DNA of 64,000 nt from Kiloniellales bacterium (GTDB lineage Bacteria; Pseudomonadota; Alphaproteobacteria; Kiloniellales; JAKSBE01). The notes beneath the pieces were generated by a model. That model was not told the origin of the DNA. It saw only the letters and a program-made list of their open reading frames with translations, and made no database searches. The stretch lies in NCBI GenBank assembly GCA_030066685.1, contig JASJBF010000002.1, forward strand, positions 1-64,000, given 5' to 3'. The translations under genes and the position numbers were made by a program. The number at the start of each line of letters is the position of its first letter. Within the stretch, counting starts at the first letter, position 1. This document shows positions 16,624 through 25,382 of this stretch, piece by piece.

Positions 16624-17510
16624 TGTGCGGAACCTGCGGATGCTCCGATCCGTCCAATGTCGTGACGCTGACCGATCCGGAGAGCGGCGCGCAATCCCAG
16701 TTGCGCCAGAACGCAATCGTCGGAAAGGATGGGGGCGACCCTCACCATCATCATGACCATGGTCACGATCATGGTCACGATCATGGCCATGGGCAGGCAC
16801 ACCATGACCACGACAAACCCCACGTGCACGGCCCGAACGGCGAGGTAATCTCGCTGGAACAAGCCGTGCTGGCCAAGAACGACCGGATCGCGGCGCGCAA
16901 CCGGGGTTGGTTCGAAGGCCGCGGCGTGCTGGCGATCAACCTTGTCAGCTCCCCGGGTGCCGGAAAGACGACCCTCCTGGAGCAGACCATCCGCGAACTC
17001 GCCGGTCGGGCCGAGATCGCCGTCATCGAGGGCGATCAGATGACCGCCAACGATGCCGAGCGCATTCGCGCGGCGGGCGCCAAGGCGATCCAAATCAACA
17101 CCGGCGCCGGCTGCCACCTGGAGGCCGATATGGTCGCCGAGGCGGTTCAGAAGCTGGATCCTCGTCCCGGCTCGATCCTGGTGATCGAGAACGTCGGCAA
17201 CCTGGTCTGTCCCGCCATGTTCGACCTTGGCGAGCGCATGAAGGTCGCCGTGGTCTCGACCACCGAGGGCGAGGACAAGCCGCTCAAGTACCCGCACATG
17301 TTCCGCGCCGCGGAGGTCGTGTTGATCAACAAGATCGACTTGGCGCCCTATGTCGACTTCGACGAAGCGCGCTGTGTCGGGAACATCAAGGCGGTGAACC
17401 CGGAGGCGGTCCTCTTTACGCTTTCCGCGCGAACCGGCGCAGGCCTGGCGGAATGGCTGGACTTTCTGATCGGCCGCCAGAGCGAAGCCTCAAACCGTGA
17501 AAGCGGTTAA
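16623..17510 (+). CDS. hypB: Nickel-inserting GTPase HypB
   Basis: 295 residues; ATG overlaps the hypA stop. It starts with the high-affinity Ni motif MCGTCGC, then a His/Asp-rich stretch (residues about 40-65) that can store nickel, then a G domain with Walker A SSPGAGKTT, the metal-site segment around NTGAGCHLEADM and NKID. It is the last gene of the hydrogenase cluster. GTP-driven nickel transfer to HupL is its family role. Confidence 0.97.
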   Translation: MCGTCGCSDPSNVVTLTDPESGAQSQLRQNAIVGKDGGDPHHHHDHGHDHGHDHGHGQAHHDHDKPHVHGPNGEVISLEQAVLAKNDRIAARNRGWFEGRGVLAINLVSSPGAGKTTLLEQTIRELAGRAEIAVIEGDQMTANDAERIRAAGAKAIQINTGAGCHLEADMVAEAVQKLDPRPGSILVIENVGNLVCPAMFDLGERMKVAVVSTTEGEDKPLKYPHMFRAAEVVLINKIDLAPYVDFDEARCVGNIKAVNPEAVLFTLSARTGAGLAEWLDFLIGRQSEASNRESG

Positions 17511-17656
17511 TACCAAGGAGCGCTGATTTCGACCTACATTTGCCTCCGACCGAAATGCTCGAGTTTCCGGGAGGGGCGATCCGGTGGCCATGGGCCGGGT
17601 CTCTCCGGCTGCCTCAGGACGCTTTGGAGGAAAGATCGAGCGCCCGGCGCAAGAGG

Positions 17657-18240
17657 TCAGGCCGTCGCCTGCCCCTGGCCGGCGACATCCAAGCCTTGGC
17701 CTCCGCTCGTGCGGCCCGTCGGAGTCCGCGCCGTCCGCCTCAGATCCTTGCGCAGGTGCTTGACGCTGTAGCCGTTGAAAAGGTGGCCGAGCAGCCCGCG
17801 GTCGAGATCAGAGGTGCCGAAGACCAGTCAGCAATAGGAAATCTCAGGTTCATATTGCGCTCCATCATGATCGATTGATCGTGATGGGCGCGGTGGTGGC
17901 GTCTGATCGTGTTCACCAAGGAGCAGTGACGCACAAAGGCATTCTCTTCGATGTGACAGCAAAAATGCATGAACTCGTAGATCAGGTACATGGCGGTCGT
18001 CGTCGAGATGATCAGCCAGCCGACATTGGCTGAGATTACCCAGCCGGCAAGAATCGCAGGCAGAGCCGACAACAGGATGAAGACCACCAGCGCATAGGGT
18101 GGGAAGAAGGTGACCCGCCAGTCCCTGGACCCCGCAAAGCGCATCTCTTCGGCGGTGAAGAATTGATGGTGTGTCAGCGTATGGCGCGTATAGATCGCCT
18201 TGAGCGCGCGCTGACGAAGCGGCCGGTGCATGACGTGCGA
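17657..18240 (-). pseudogene. Fatty-acid hydroxylase/sterol-desaturase remnant
   Basis: The minus strand encodes a membrane di-iron hydroxylase fragment: LTHHQFF, two hydrophobic spans, YEFMHFCCH and RRHHRAHHD are the His boxes of this superfamily. The upstream end is missing, cut at the hairpin at 18241. Near 17817 the frame shifts by one base: after LRFPIADW, the homologous continuation (TSDLDRGLLGHLFNGYS) lies in another frame and runs to a stop at 17657-17659. The gene is therefore dead at both ends. Confidence 0.75.
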
Positions 18241-18334
18241 GAGACTGTCCGATTAGCTGTGTAAGCGAGTGATGTGCTTCCTCCTTCCAGGATTGAAGCA
18301 CATCACTCGCTTACACAGCTAATCGGACAGTCTC
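18241..18334. repeat. 94-bp perfect hairpin, MITE-like or IS-end junction
   Basis: Two 40-bp arms (18241-18280 and 18295-18334) are perfect reverse complements around a 14-base loop. The tips read GAGACTGTCCGATTAGC. The left arm abuts the broken hydroxylase gene and the right arm the 5'-truncated IS5 remnant. Perfect conservation implies recent origin. It may be two terminal repeats of an IS with the interior deleted, or a non-autonomous element. No target duplication is obvious. Confidence 0.85.
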
Positions 18335-18855
18335 CTTTTCGAGGCCTGCTCGGACGAGCCCGACATGGAATACGCCATGGTCGATGCCACCATCGTCAAG
18401 GTCCACCGCCATGGTCAGGGCGCAAAAGGGGGACTCAGAGCCAGGCCATAGGCCGCTCTAAGGGCGGCATGACGACCAAGATCCTCGCGCTGACCGACGC
18501 GCTCGGCAACCTGGTGCGCTTCGTGCCGCTGCCCGGCCACCGCTTCGATACGGTCCGCGTGCCGCCGCTCATCGACGGCCTCAGCTTTGAGGCGCTGATC
18601 GCCGACCAGGCTTTCGACAGCGACGCCATCCTCGCCGATCTGAACGAGCGTGGCGCCAAGATCGTCATTGCTCAGCATCAGCGCCGAACCAGAAAGCTAC
18701 CGATCGACGCGGAGATGTACAAATGGCGTCACCTGATCGAGAACTTCTTCTGCAAGCTCAAAGAGTTCAAGCGTATCGCCATGCGCGCCGACAAGACCGA
18801 CCAGAGCTTCAACGCCTTCATCTACCTCGCAGCTGCGGTCATAAACTCACGATGA
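18335..18855 (+). pseudogene. IS5-family (IS427-type) transposase, 5' truncated
   Basis: The C-terminal half of an IS5-family DDE transposase: QAIGRSKGGMTTKI, LIADQAFDSDAI and the catalytic-Glu region YKWRHLIENFFCKLKEF. The upstream part (MEYAMVDATIVKVHRH) lies in another frame; the switch occurs around the A4G5 run at 18423-18431, the kind of slippery site IS427 elements use for programmed frameshifting. The first half of the gene is missing at the hairpin. Confidence 0.85.
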
Positions 18856-18870
18856 ATCTCAACAGACCCT

Positions 18871-18920
18871 AGAGCACGATGATATGAGGTTGAACCAACC
18901 TCATATCTGAATCGTGCTCT
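18871..18920. repeat. Palindromic repeat
   Basis: AGAGCACGAT on the left pairs with ATCGTGCTCT on the right, and ATATGAGGTTG with CAACCTCATAT around a short centre. It lies 16 bp after the IS5 remnant and 13 bp before a sister palindrome. Structure and AGAGC tips match dispersed intergenic repeats seen in alphaproteobacterial genomes. Confidence 0.7.
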
Positions 18921-18932
18921 AACCTGCTGAAA

Positions 18933-18984
18933 TAGAGCGGGATTCAGATTTGAAGTCCAATCGACTTCAAATCATCCCGCTCTA
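18933..18984. repeat. Palindromic repeat, sister copy
   Basis: TAGAGCGGGAT pairs with ATCCCGCTCTA, and ATTTGAAGTC with GACTTCAAAT. It shares tip sequence (AGAGC...GCTCT) and size with the palindrome at 18871-18920 but differs inside. The IS481 element begins directly at its right end, so the palindrome may have been the insertion target. Confidence 0.7.
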
Positions 18985-19947
18985 GGTGTTTAGTCCCGGC
19001 ATTTGATGGATCGGGTTGAGCCTGAATCTTTCCGGCTCTTTTGTCCAGACGTTGCAGATGTATTCGTAGGGCGTGAGGCCTTTGAGGGTCTTGAGGCGCC
19101 GGGCGAAGCTGTATGCGGAGATGAAGTCGTCGAGATGGTTTCGAAGCTGGTCGTGGCTGTCGTAGTGGTAGCGCTTGACGGTCGCGTCCTTGATCGTGCG
19201 GTTCATCCGTTCGACCTGACCGTTGGTCCAAGGATGGTTCGGCTTGGTCAGCCGATGCTCGATGCCGTGGCACCGGCAGGCCCGATCGAAGGGATGGCCG
19301 CGCAGCATCGCAGTTGGCCCTTTGCGGTTCTTCGGTAGGTCGGCGAACTGGATGCCCTTATCGGTTAGCACAGTGTGGATGAGGTAGGGCACGGCATCGA
19401 CCAGGGCGTCGAGGAAGGCTGTTGCCGTCTTGGTGTTGGCGCGCTCGACGAGTTGCACGAAGGCGAACTTCGAGGTCCGGTCGATGGCAATGAAGAGGTA
19501 GAGCTTGCCTTCGGCGCTTCGCACTTCGGCGATGTCGATGTGGAAGTAGCCGATCGGATAGCGCTTGAAGGCCTTCTTTGCCGGCTTGTCGCCCTCGACC
19601 TCGGGCAGACGGCTGATGCCATGGCGCAGGAGGCAGCGGTGCAAGGACGAGCGGGTGAGCCCTGGGATCGTCTCCTGTAGGGCATAGAGACAGTCATCGA
19701 GCGGCAGCAGCGTGTGCCGGCCAAAGGCCACGATGACCGCCTCCTCCTCGAGCGACAGGACCGTCGAACGCGGCGCCTTCGGGTCCGTCGGCCGATCCTT
19801 GACCGACTTGCGTTTCTTCCACTTGGAGACGGTCTTCGGGTCGATCCGGTAGCGCCTGGCCAGAACCCTTAGGCTCTCTTAACTATCTTGTATTGCTCGA
19901 CGCACCGTCTCTGTCGTCGTCGCGCTGCCGTGTAGAACTTGTCCCAT
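18982..19947 (-). pseudogene. IS481-family transposase with nonsense codon
   Basis: The reading frame starts at ATG 19947 (MGQVLHGSATTTETV) and has an HTH (VLARRYRIDPKTVSKWKKRK) and an rve-type DDE core (FHIDIAEVRS, TDKGIQF, HPWTNGQVERMNRTIK). A TAA at 19879-19881 interrupts codon 23, where relatives have Gln. The downstream 249 residues remain open. The element is probably not autonomous unless the stop is read through or translation restarts. Confidence 0.85.
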
Positions 19948-20004
19948 AGTGCATCCTTCCAAGCCTGAAATAAGAATGCACCATCAAATGCCGGGACTAA
20001 ACAC
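18986..20004 (-). mobile_element. IS481-family insertion sequence
   Basis: The ends carry perfect 24-bp inverted repeats starting GTGTTTAGTCCCGGC (18986-19009 and 19981-20004). One transposase gene lies inside on the minus strand. Length about 1.02 kb is normal for IS481. Flanks (TCTAG and TTAGG) do not form a clear target duplication. The element still has both ends and could be mobilised in trans. Confidence 0.88.
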
Positions 20005-20122
20005 TTAGGGCAACTTGGGGGCAAGGTCACAGATTAACGGCATGGCTTTTCGGACGCTACATGGCTGCCAAAGGCTGGCTACTTCCCTTCGTCAAACAAT
20101 AGTCCTGTTGAACAGATTGGAA

Positions 20123-20950
20123 TCAGCTGCGCGAAAAAGCCCAACGTACCAACCCAGGCGCCCAATAGGCGAGGTGGCGCGCGATTCTTTGTTTCGCTCC
20201 CAACGTGACGTCAGTGCCGGTTGCGAGCGCCTTGACCACTGCCTCTGCAACCTCTTCGGCCGTGCGTTTTGGCGGTTGTTGGCGCCGGCGCATGGCATCG
20301 CTGTAGCATTCTGGTGCTTTCGTCTGCCCGGAGGCGACAAGCCCCGGCGAAATCAGGGCGATCTCGATATTGGTGGAAGCGGTTTCCGCCTTGAGGCTCT
20401 GCATGATGCGCTCAAGGCCGGCTTTAGCGGCGCTATAAGCGGCGAAACCTGCCAGACCGAGAAGGGCATGGCCGGAGGTAATGGCGACGATCCGTCCCAT
20501 TTCCGACTGGCGCATGGCAGGAAGCAAGGCGCCGCAAAGGGCAATGAAGGCGCTGGTATTAAGCGCAATGGCATTGTGGACGGCTTTTGCCGGCAGGTCG
20601 GCGATGTATCCCCGGGGCGCCGTGCCGGCGCAATGCACAAGAACACCGGGTGTGCCGTCACAAGCCGCGGCAATCTCTTCGGTCAGCGCGGCAATGCCTT
20701 CCGTGTCCGTCAGATCGTAGGCGACGATCTTTCTCACTGCGTCCGAGCATACATTGTTGCATTCTTTCTGGGTCTCGATGAGACGGCCTTCATCTCGACC
20801 CAGCAGGATCAGGCGGTATTTTTCTCGGGCAAGCGCCACCGATACCGCTTTGCCGATGCCTGAGTTCGCGCCCGTTACCAACGCGAGGTCGGGGCGGGCG
20901 GGGAGGGAAACGCGTGTCATTCCATCGGCTGATTCGCCGTTGGCCGGCAT
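20123..20950 (-). CDS. Classical SDR oxidoreductase, possible DprE2-like partner
   Basis: 275 residues, starting at the ATG that overlaps the stop of the upstream FAD-oxidase gene (ATGA). It has the NAD(P) motif TGANSGIG, catalytic Tyr-Lys in YSAAKAG and a substrate Ser in ITSGHALLG. Because it is coupled to a DprE1-like oxidase, it probably reduces the 2-keto polyprenyl-sugar that the oxidase makes, as DprE2 does in mycobacteria. Sequence alone marks it as a generic SDR. Confidence 0.75.
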   Translation of the reverse strand: MPANGESADGMTRVSLPARPDLALVTGANSGIGKAVSVALAREKYRLILLGRDEGRLIETQKECNNVCSDAVRKIVAYDLTDTEGIAALTEEIAAACDGTPGVLVHCAGTAPRGYIADLPAKAVHNAIALNTSAFIALCGALLPAMRQSEMGRIVAITSGHALLGLAGFAAYSAAKAGLERIMQSLKAETASTNIEIALISPGLVASGQTKAPECYSDAMRRRQQPPKRTAEEVAEAVVKALATGTDVTLGAKQRIARHLAYWAPGLVRWAFSRS

Positions 20951-22353
20951 CACTTGACCTCGAAAATGCGGCGCGCCTGATCGGTCATAAAACGAAGCTC
21001 CGGGTCGACCTTTTCCTTCATTTCCCAGAACTTTGTCCACCCCGGATACATGGCCTTGAAATAGCGCGCCGGCAGCCGGTCATCCTTGGCGAGATAAACA
21101 AGCCCGCCGAGATCGAGAACGCGATCGTAAATCGCTTCGAGGCGGCGGTTCAGCTCGTCGTCGCGGAACCGGCGGCGCAGAATGTCGATGGAAAAGGAAT
21201 AGCCGTCCTGGGCGAAGCTGACCGGCCGATCATTGCCGCGTCGCCGCTTCAGGCCGGCCATCATCGAGGCGATGCCCTGCTCCTGACAAAGGCGTAATAC
21301 GCCCTGAAACGCCTCATGTCCGGCCTCGCGTGGAATCAGCGGCTGGCAGGTCACCAGCCCCTCGGGAAGATAGACGTAGTTGACGTTGGGGATCATGTTG
21401 TGGATGTAGATATAACTTGAGAAAAAGCGGTCGAATGTCGAGCCATTACCATACATGGCGCGGCCAAGCAGGTAGTGAGCCAGATTGACCCAGCGTACGA
21501 TGGCCGGGCGGAATATGGGTTTCATCGCCGACCAGAAATAGCTGCTTTCAATGACCCCGAACATCTTGGTGTTTGTGGTGAACATCCGGTCGACGTTGAT
21601 GCCGGTCAGGTCATAAGGCTTGTCGGACCAATGGGCTGTGGTCATGAAGCCGCGGCCCACAGAATTGCCGGGGGCAAAGGTATCCATCCATCCGATGGCG
21701 TAGTCAAATCCCCCTTCCTCCTCGTTATCGAGGATGTTCAGGGAGTCGAGCACCGTATGCGTGGAGGTTTTGGTGACCGTCAGGAAGGAGGACGGTACTT
21801 TCAGCAGTTGCAGCTTCACTTCGACGACGATGCCGAACAATCCCATGCCGCCGATCACCAGGTCGAACAGCGCCTTGTCGCTGTCTTCGTCAACCTCCAG
21901 CACCGTGTCATCGGCGGTCAGCAGCTTGAAGGCGCGGACGTGATCGCCGAAGCTGCCATTGCGCACGCCGTCCTTGCCGTGGATATCAAAGGAAAGCGCC
22001 CCGGCAAGCGTGACATCGAGACCGCCGGGTGCGCAGGGCACAACCCAACCCTTCGGCATGCTAAAGCGCAGCGCATCTGCGAATGTGACTCCCGGCTCGA
22101 CAACGATGAGGCCGGTTTCCTCGTCAAAGTCAAGAATCCGGTTGAACTTCTGAAGATCGATGGTGATCTCACCATTATTGAGGCAGGCATCCGCATGGCT
22201 GCAGGCATGACCACGCGGCGCGATCGTCATGCCCTTGTCGGTCGCGATTTCGAGGACTTTTTGACAATCCTCCAGCGAAGCGGCCTCGGCGGTCAGGCTA
22301 CGCGTACGGCATGTTCCTCCCCAGGCAGTGAGTTCGCGCTCTTCCAGCCTCAT
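20950..22353 (-). CDS. DprE1-like FAD-linked oxidase
   Basis: 467 residues of the VAO/PCMH flavoprotein family. It has a PRGHACSHAD FAD-binding loop, and LSFDIHGKDG, NGSFGDHVRAFKLLTADD and VYLAKDDR parallel mycobacterial DprE1 (DIHGKN, GSFGNHV, YTAKDS). The Lys of AKDDR matches the active-site Lys of DprE1. DprE1 oxidises decaprenylphosphoryl ribose at C2 on the way to the arabinose donor. The overlap with an SDR gene strengthens the assignment. Substrate here is inferred. Confidence 0.8.
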   Translation of the reverse strand: MRLEERELTAWGGTCRTRSLTAEAASLEDCQKVLEIATDKGMTIAPRGHACSHADACLNNGEITIDLQKFNRILDFDEETGLIVVEPGVTFADALRFSMPKGWVVPCAPGGLDVTLAGALSFDIHGKDGVRNGSFGDHVRAFKLLTADDTVLEVDEDSDKALFDLVIGGMGLFGIVVEVKLQLLKVPSSFLTVTKTSTHTVLDSLNILDNEEEGGFDYAIGWMDTFAPGNSVGRGFMTTAHWSDKPYDLTGINVDRMFTTNTKMFGVIESSYFWSAMKPIFRPAIVRWVNLAHYLLGRAMYGNGSTFDRFFSSYIYIHNMIPNVNYVYLPEGLVTCQPLIPREAGHEAFQGVLRLCQEQGIASMMAGLKRRRGNDRPVSFAQDGYSFSIDILRRRFRDDELNRRLEAIYDRVLDLGGLVYLAKDDRLPARYFKAMYPGWTKFWEMKEKVDPELRFMTDQARRIFEVK

Positions 22354-22393
22354 GATCAGGGCTCATCGCTTCAGGGCGGTCCGCCAGTATTCA

Positions 22394-23218
22394 TCAATCG
22401 CTTGAGTGGCTTATTTCAGCCCGGCCGGGCATGGTCCCGATCCACGGCAGGACCTTGTCCTCGACATCCGAGCGGGCCCAGCGGTGGAAGTGGACACCTT
22501 CTACAAACGGCTCGTTTTTCAGTGCGCGATAAAGCCGGAGGAGGTCGACCACGTTTCGGGCGATCTTCTTCAGCATGAAATCCCTGGCGGGGCGCTTTTC
22601 CGAATAGACAACCGGCAATTCGGCGACGCGCAGTCCACAGCGCACCGATCGGATCGTGAGTTCGGAATCGTACTGGCCGCGGGAGATCACACAGCGCTTG
22701 TCTATTGGCAGAATGGCTTCGCGGCGAAGCAGTTTGCAGCCATGGGTATCAGCACCGATATACTCGGTCAAGAGGCTGAGCATGGCGTTCAGTCCCCATG
22801 TCAGAAAGCGCCTATAGGGGCTCTGGCCATTCAAGACAGGATTGAGCCGCTTGGAGCCAATGATGAGATCGTAATGCTCCCGCGCCCGCCAGGCCCATGT
22901 CAGGAAAGGCACATCGTTCTCGTCAATCGGCATGATGAAGACATAAGGCGCTTCGGAGGCTCTGAGGCCGGCACGCATGGCTTTGCCGATATTCGGTTCC
23001 TCCAGCCTGATCGGCTGCGTCAGGGGCCAGCGTTCCTTGATCTCCTGAATGATCTGCGGCGTGCGGTCCGTGCTGCCATTGTCGACCAATATAGCATTCC
23101 AGCGGTCCGGGCCGACTTCTTCGTCCAACACCAAAGCCAGCTCTTCGACCTTTTCATATAAGATTTCCTGTTCATTCTTTAGCGGCACGACAATCGAGAG
23201 CTGAAGTGCTTGCATCAT
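22394..23218 (-). CDS. GT2 glycosyltransferase, dolichyl-phosphate-sugar synthase type
   Basis: About 274 residues. SIVVPLKNEQEIL opens a GT-A fold; DNGSTD and PIDEND are the nucleotide/metal sites; IGSKR follows. This matches DPM1/GtrB-like enzymes that put a sugar on polyprenyl phosphate, but without the C-terminal membrane helices. Start at the ATG pair 23218/23215; the longer frame runs into IS256 DNA, so the native upstream region may be lost. It is the first gene of the minus-strand operon with the DprE1-like and SDR genes. Confidence 0.82.
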   Translation of the reverse strand: MMQALQLSIVVPLKNEQEILYEKVEELALVLDEEVGPDRWNAILVDNGSTDRTPQIIQEIKERWPLTQPIRLEEPNIGKAMRAGLRASEAPYVFIMPIDENDVPFLTWAWRAREHYDLIIGSKRLNPVLNGQSPYRRFLTWGLNAMLSLLTEYIGADTHGCKLLRREAILPIDKRCVISRGQYDSELTIRSVRCGLRVAELPVVYSEKRPARDFMLKKIARNVVDLLRLYRALKNEPFVEGVHFHRWARSDVEDKVLPWIGTMPGRAEISHSSD

Positions 23219-23311
23219 GGAGAGCGGGTCCGTCTCGTCGTTGACTTTGTCGTTGGGCGATGTCCCGGTTTCTGTTGAAAAGTGAAAGGCAGGCATCGTC
23301 GGGACATGAAG

Positions 23312-23950
23312 CTATGCGGCCTCTTTGACGGTGTCGAGGGTGGATTTGGCTTTGGCGTTTTGCATGCTTTCCTCTGGGGCATTTTCGAGCGGCGGGAGCT
23401 GGCGGTAGGCCCTGAAGCGAGGAAAGCTCTTCTGGGCCTCCAGCAAGCCGGTCGGTCCATCTGAGCGCCATCTCGGCGTTGCACCAGTGCTTGACGTTGC
23501 CGCCGACGCTTCGCAGGGTGGTCACCGCGTTCTCGATGGCACTGGTGCAGACAAGGGCCCGCCGGAGCTCGTGCGGCAGGCCGAAGCGGATCACGGTGAG
23601 GATTTCGTCGAGCCCTTCCAGTATCGATCCCGACACGTCGGGCGCGTCGTGCTCGAAACGCCGGGCCAGGTTTTGCAGGAGCCGCTCGGCCTTCTCGGCG
23701 TCCTGCTGGTCCCCAGCCTGGTGCAGCGGCTTCTTGACGCCGGCGTGGAGATGCCCGTCCAGGCGGTCTGTGATGTTGCGGCCCTTGTGCATTTGGCAGC
23801 GCCAGATGGCGGCGGCTATCCCGAAGGTGTGGCGGATTGCCTTGGACTGCGCCCGCGCGCCGTCGACGATGGACAGCCGGGGGACTCCGGGCTCTAGGCC
23901 GCGTTCGATCAGGTTATCGATGAGGCTCAGTCCCCACGAGCGAACAGAGA
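23312..23950 (-). pseudogene. IS256-family transposase fragment
   Basis: Minus-strand frame with RLSIVDGARAQSKAIRHTF, RCQMHKGRN, ENAVTTLRSV and ALRWT, all typical of Mutator/IS256 transposases. The N-terminal half is missing and a frameshift near 23465 moves the C-terminus (GLLEAQKSFPRFRAYRQLP) into another frame, ending at 23312. It lies between the two divergent halves of the glycan locus. Confidence 0.85.
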
Positions 23951-24074
23951 CGACGGCATCCTGCGCCCTGGCCCAGAGGGTTCAAGTCGGCAACCCCCTC
24001 GGATGCCGAAAACTATCAAATCTTTCAGATGCATATGGCCCCAAACCAGCCAAACGGTGGGACACCAGCAATTT

Positions 24075-24103
24075 TTGACAGATGTCCTGCCCAATAATAT
24101 ATA
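24075..24103 (+). promoter_or_regulatory. Sigma-70-type promoter of sqdB
   Basis: TTGACA (24075-24080), a 17-bp spacer and TATATA (24098-24103). This is close to consensus and lies about 45 bp before the sqdB ATG. It sits downstream of the IS256 remnant in AT-rich DNA. Confidence 0.7.
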
Positions 24104-24149
24104 GATCGCTCGATAGGTGCTGATCAGTGTCCAGTCACGGGAAAATCGT

Positions 24150-25382
24150 ATGAGAGTTCTGATCCTTGGGGGTGATGGGTTTTGCGGTTGGCCGACATCG
24201 TTGCACCTGAGCCGGCAAGGACACGACGTCGTCATCGCCGACAACATGTCGAGGCGCAAGATCGATATCGAACTCGAGGTGGATTCCCTTACGCCGATCC
24301 AGCCCATGTCGGTCCGGTTGCAGGCTTGGCGAGAAGTTTCGAATGGGTTGATCGACTTTGTTTCAATCGATCTGGCGGAGAACTACCACCGCTTGTTGAC
24401 ACTCCTAAAAGAGTTTCAACCTGACGCGGTCGTTCATTTTGCCGAACAGCGCGCCGCGCCCTATTCGATGAAGAGCGCCTGGCACAAGCGCTACACCGTC
24501 GACAACAACACAAGTGTCACCAACAACCTGCTGGCGGCCATCGTCGAAGCTGGTGTCGATACCCACGTTGTGCACCTTGGTACGATGGGCGTTTACGGTT
24601 ACGGGACGGTTGGCGTTCCGATCCCTGAAGGCTATCTGGCCGTCAAGCTCACCACACCTAACGGCGAAGATGTGGAGAAAGACATTCTCTACCCCGCCAA
24701 TCCGGGCAGCATTTACCATCTAACCAAGACGATGGATCAGCTGATGTTTGCCTATTACAACAAGAACGACGGCATCCGCGTCACCGATCTGCATCAGGGC
24801 ATCGTCTGGGGCACGCATACACACGAAACTGCGCTCGACGAGCGTTTAATGAACCGCTTCGACTATGACGGCGATTACGGCACGGTACTCAACAGATTTC
24901 TCATGCAGGCCGCGGTCGGCTATCCCCTGACCGTGCACGGAACGGGCGGTCAGACGCGGGCCTTTATCCATATTCGCGATACAGTTCGCTGCATCCAGCT
25001 GGCGATCGAAAACCCGCCGGCGGCGGGCGACAGGGTGCGCATTTTCAATCAGATGACGGAAACGCACCGGGTGCGCGACCTGGCAAAGCTGGTCTCTGAA
25101 ATGACCGGTGCGCCGATCAATTACGTTCCCACTCCGCGCGTGGAAGCGGATGAGAACGAGTTGATGGTCGAAGGGGCCGGGTTGATCGAGCTCGGCCTTC
25201 GTCCAACGCGGCTGGAAACCGGGCTTTTGCACGAAGTCAGCGAGATCGCGACGAAGTACGCACACCGCTGCGACAAGAGCCGCATACCCTGCGTTTCCTA
25301 TTGGAACGAAACCGTCGCCAAGCGTGCGAAAGAAGCGGCAGATGAAGTTCGTGAAGGGCAGGGTCGAGAGTCTTTGCAGTAG
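24150..25382 (+). CDS. sqdB: UDP-sulfoquinovose synthase SqdB
   Basis: 410 residues of the extended SDR family. GGDGFCGWPTSLHL binds NAD, HFAEQRAAPYSM, the GTMGVYGYG loop and SIYHLTK hold the SqdB-specific residues, and FGTALNRF-like FLMQAAVGYPLTVHG follows. It converts UDP-glucose plus sulfite to UDP-sulfoquinovose. No SqdD/SqdX sulfolipid transferase is in the window. The neighbours are flippase-like and GT-C proteins, so the sugar may go to a surface glycan rather than to membrane sulfolipid. Confidence 0.9.
   Translation: MRVLILGGDGFCGWPTSLHLSRQGHDVVIADNMSRRKIDIELEVDSLTPIQPMSVRLQAWREVSNGLIDFVSIDLAENYHRLLTLLKEFQPDAVVHFAEQRAAPYSMKSAWHKRYTVDNNTSVTNNLLAAIVEAGVDTHVVHLGTMGVYGYGTVGVPIPEGYLAVKLTTPNGEDVEKDILYPANPGSIYHLTKTMDQLMFAYYNKNDGIRVTDLHQGIVWGTHTHETALDERLMNRFDYDGDYGTVLNRFLMQAAVGYPLTVHGTGGQTRAFIHIRDTVRCIQLAIENPPAAGDRVRIFNQMTETHRVRDLAKLVSEMTGAPINYVPTPRVEADENELMVEGAGLIELGLRPTRLETGLLHEVSEIATKYAHRCDKSRIPCVSYWNETVAKRAKEAADEVREGQGRESLQ

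Noticed and set aside
17828-18301. 157-residue minus-strand frame across the hairpin
   Set aside because: Only its last part matches the hydroxylase in shifted frame; the rest is a shadow and palindrome sequence.
23261-23307. ATGTCCCG and CGGGACAT flanking 31 bp beside the IS256 fragment
   Set aside because: The arms are only 8 bp and do not match the other end of the fragment, so they are not accepted as IS termini.
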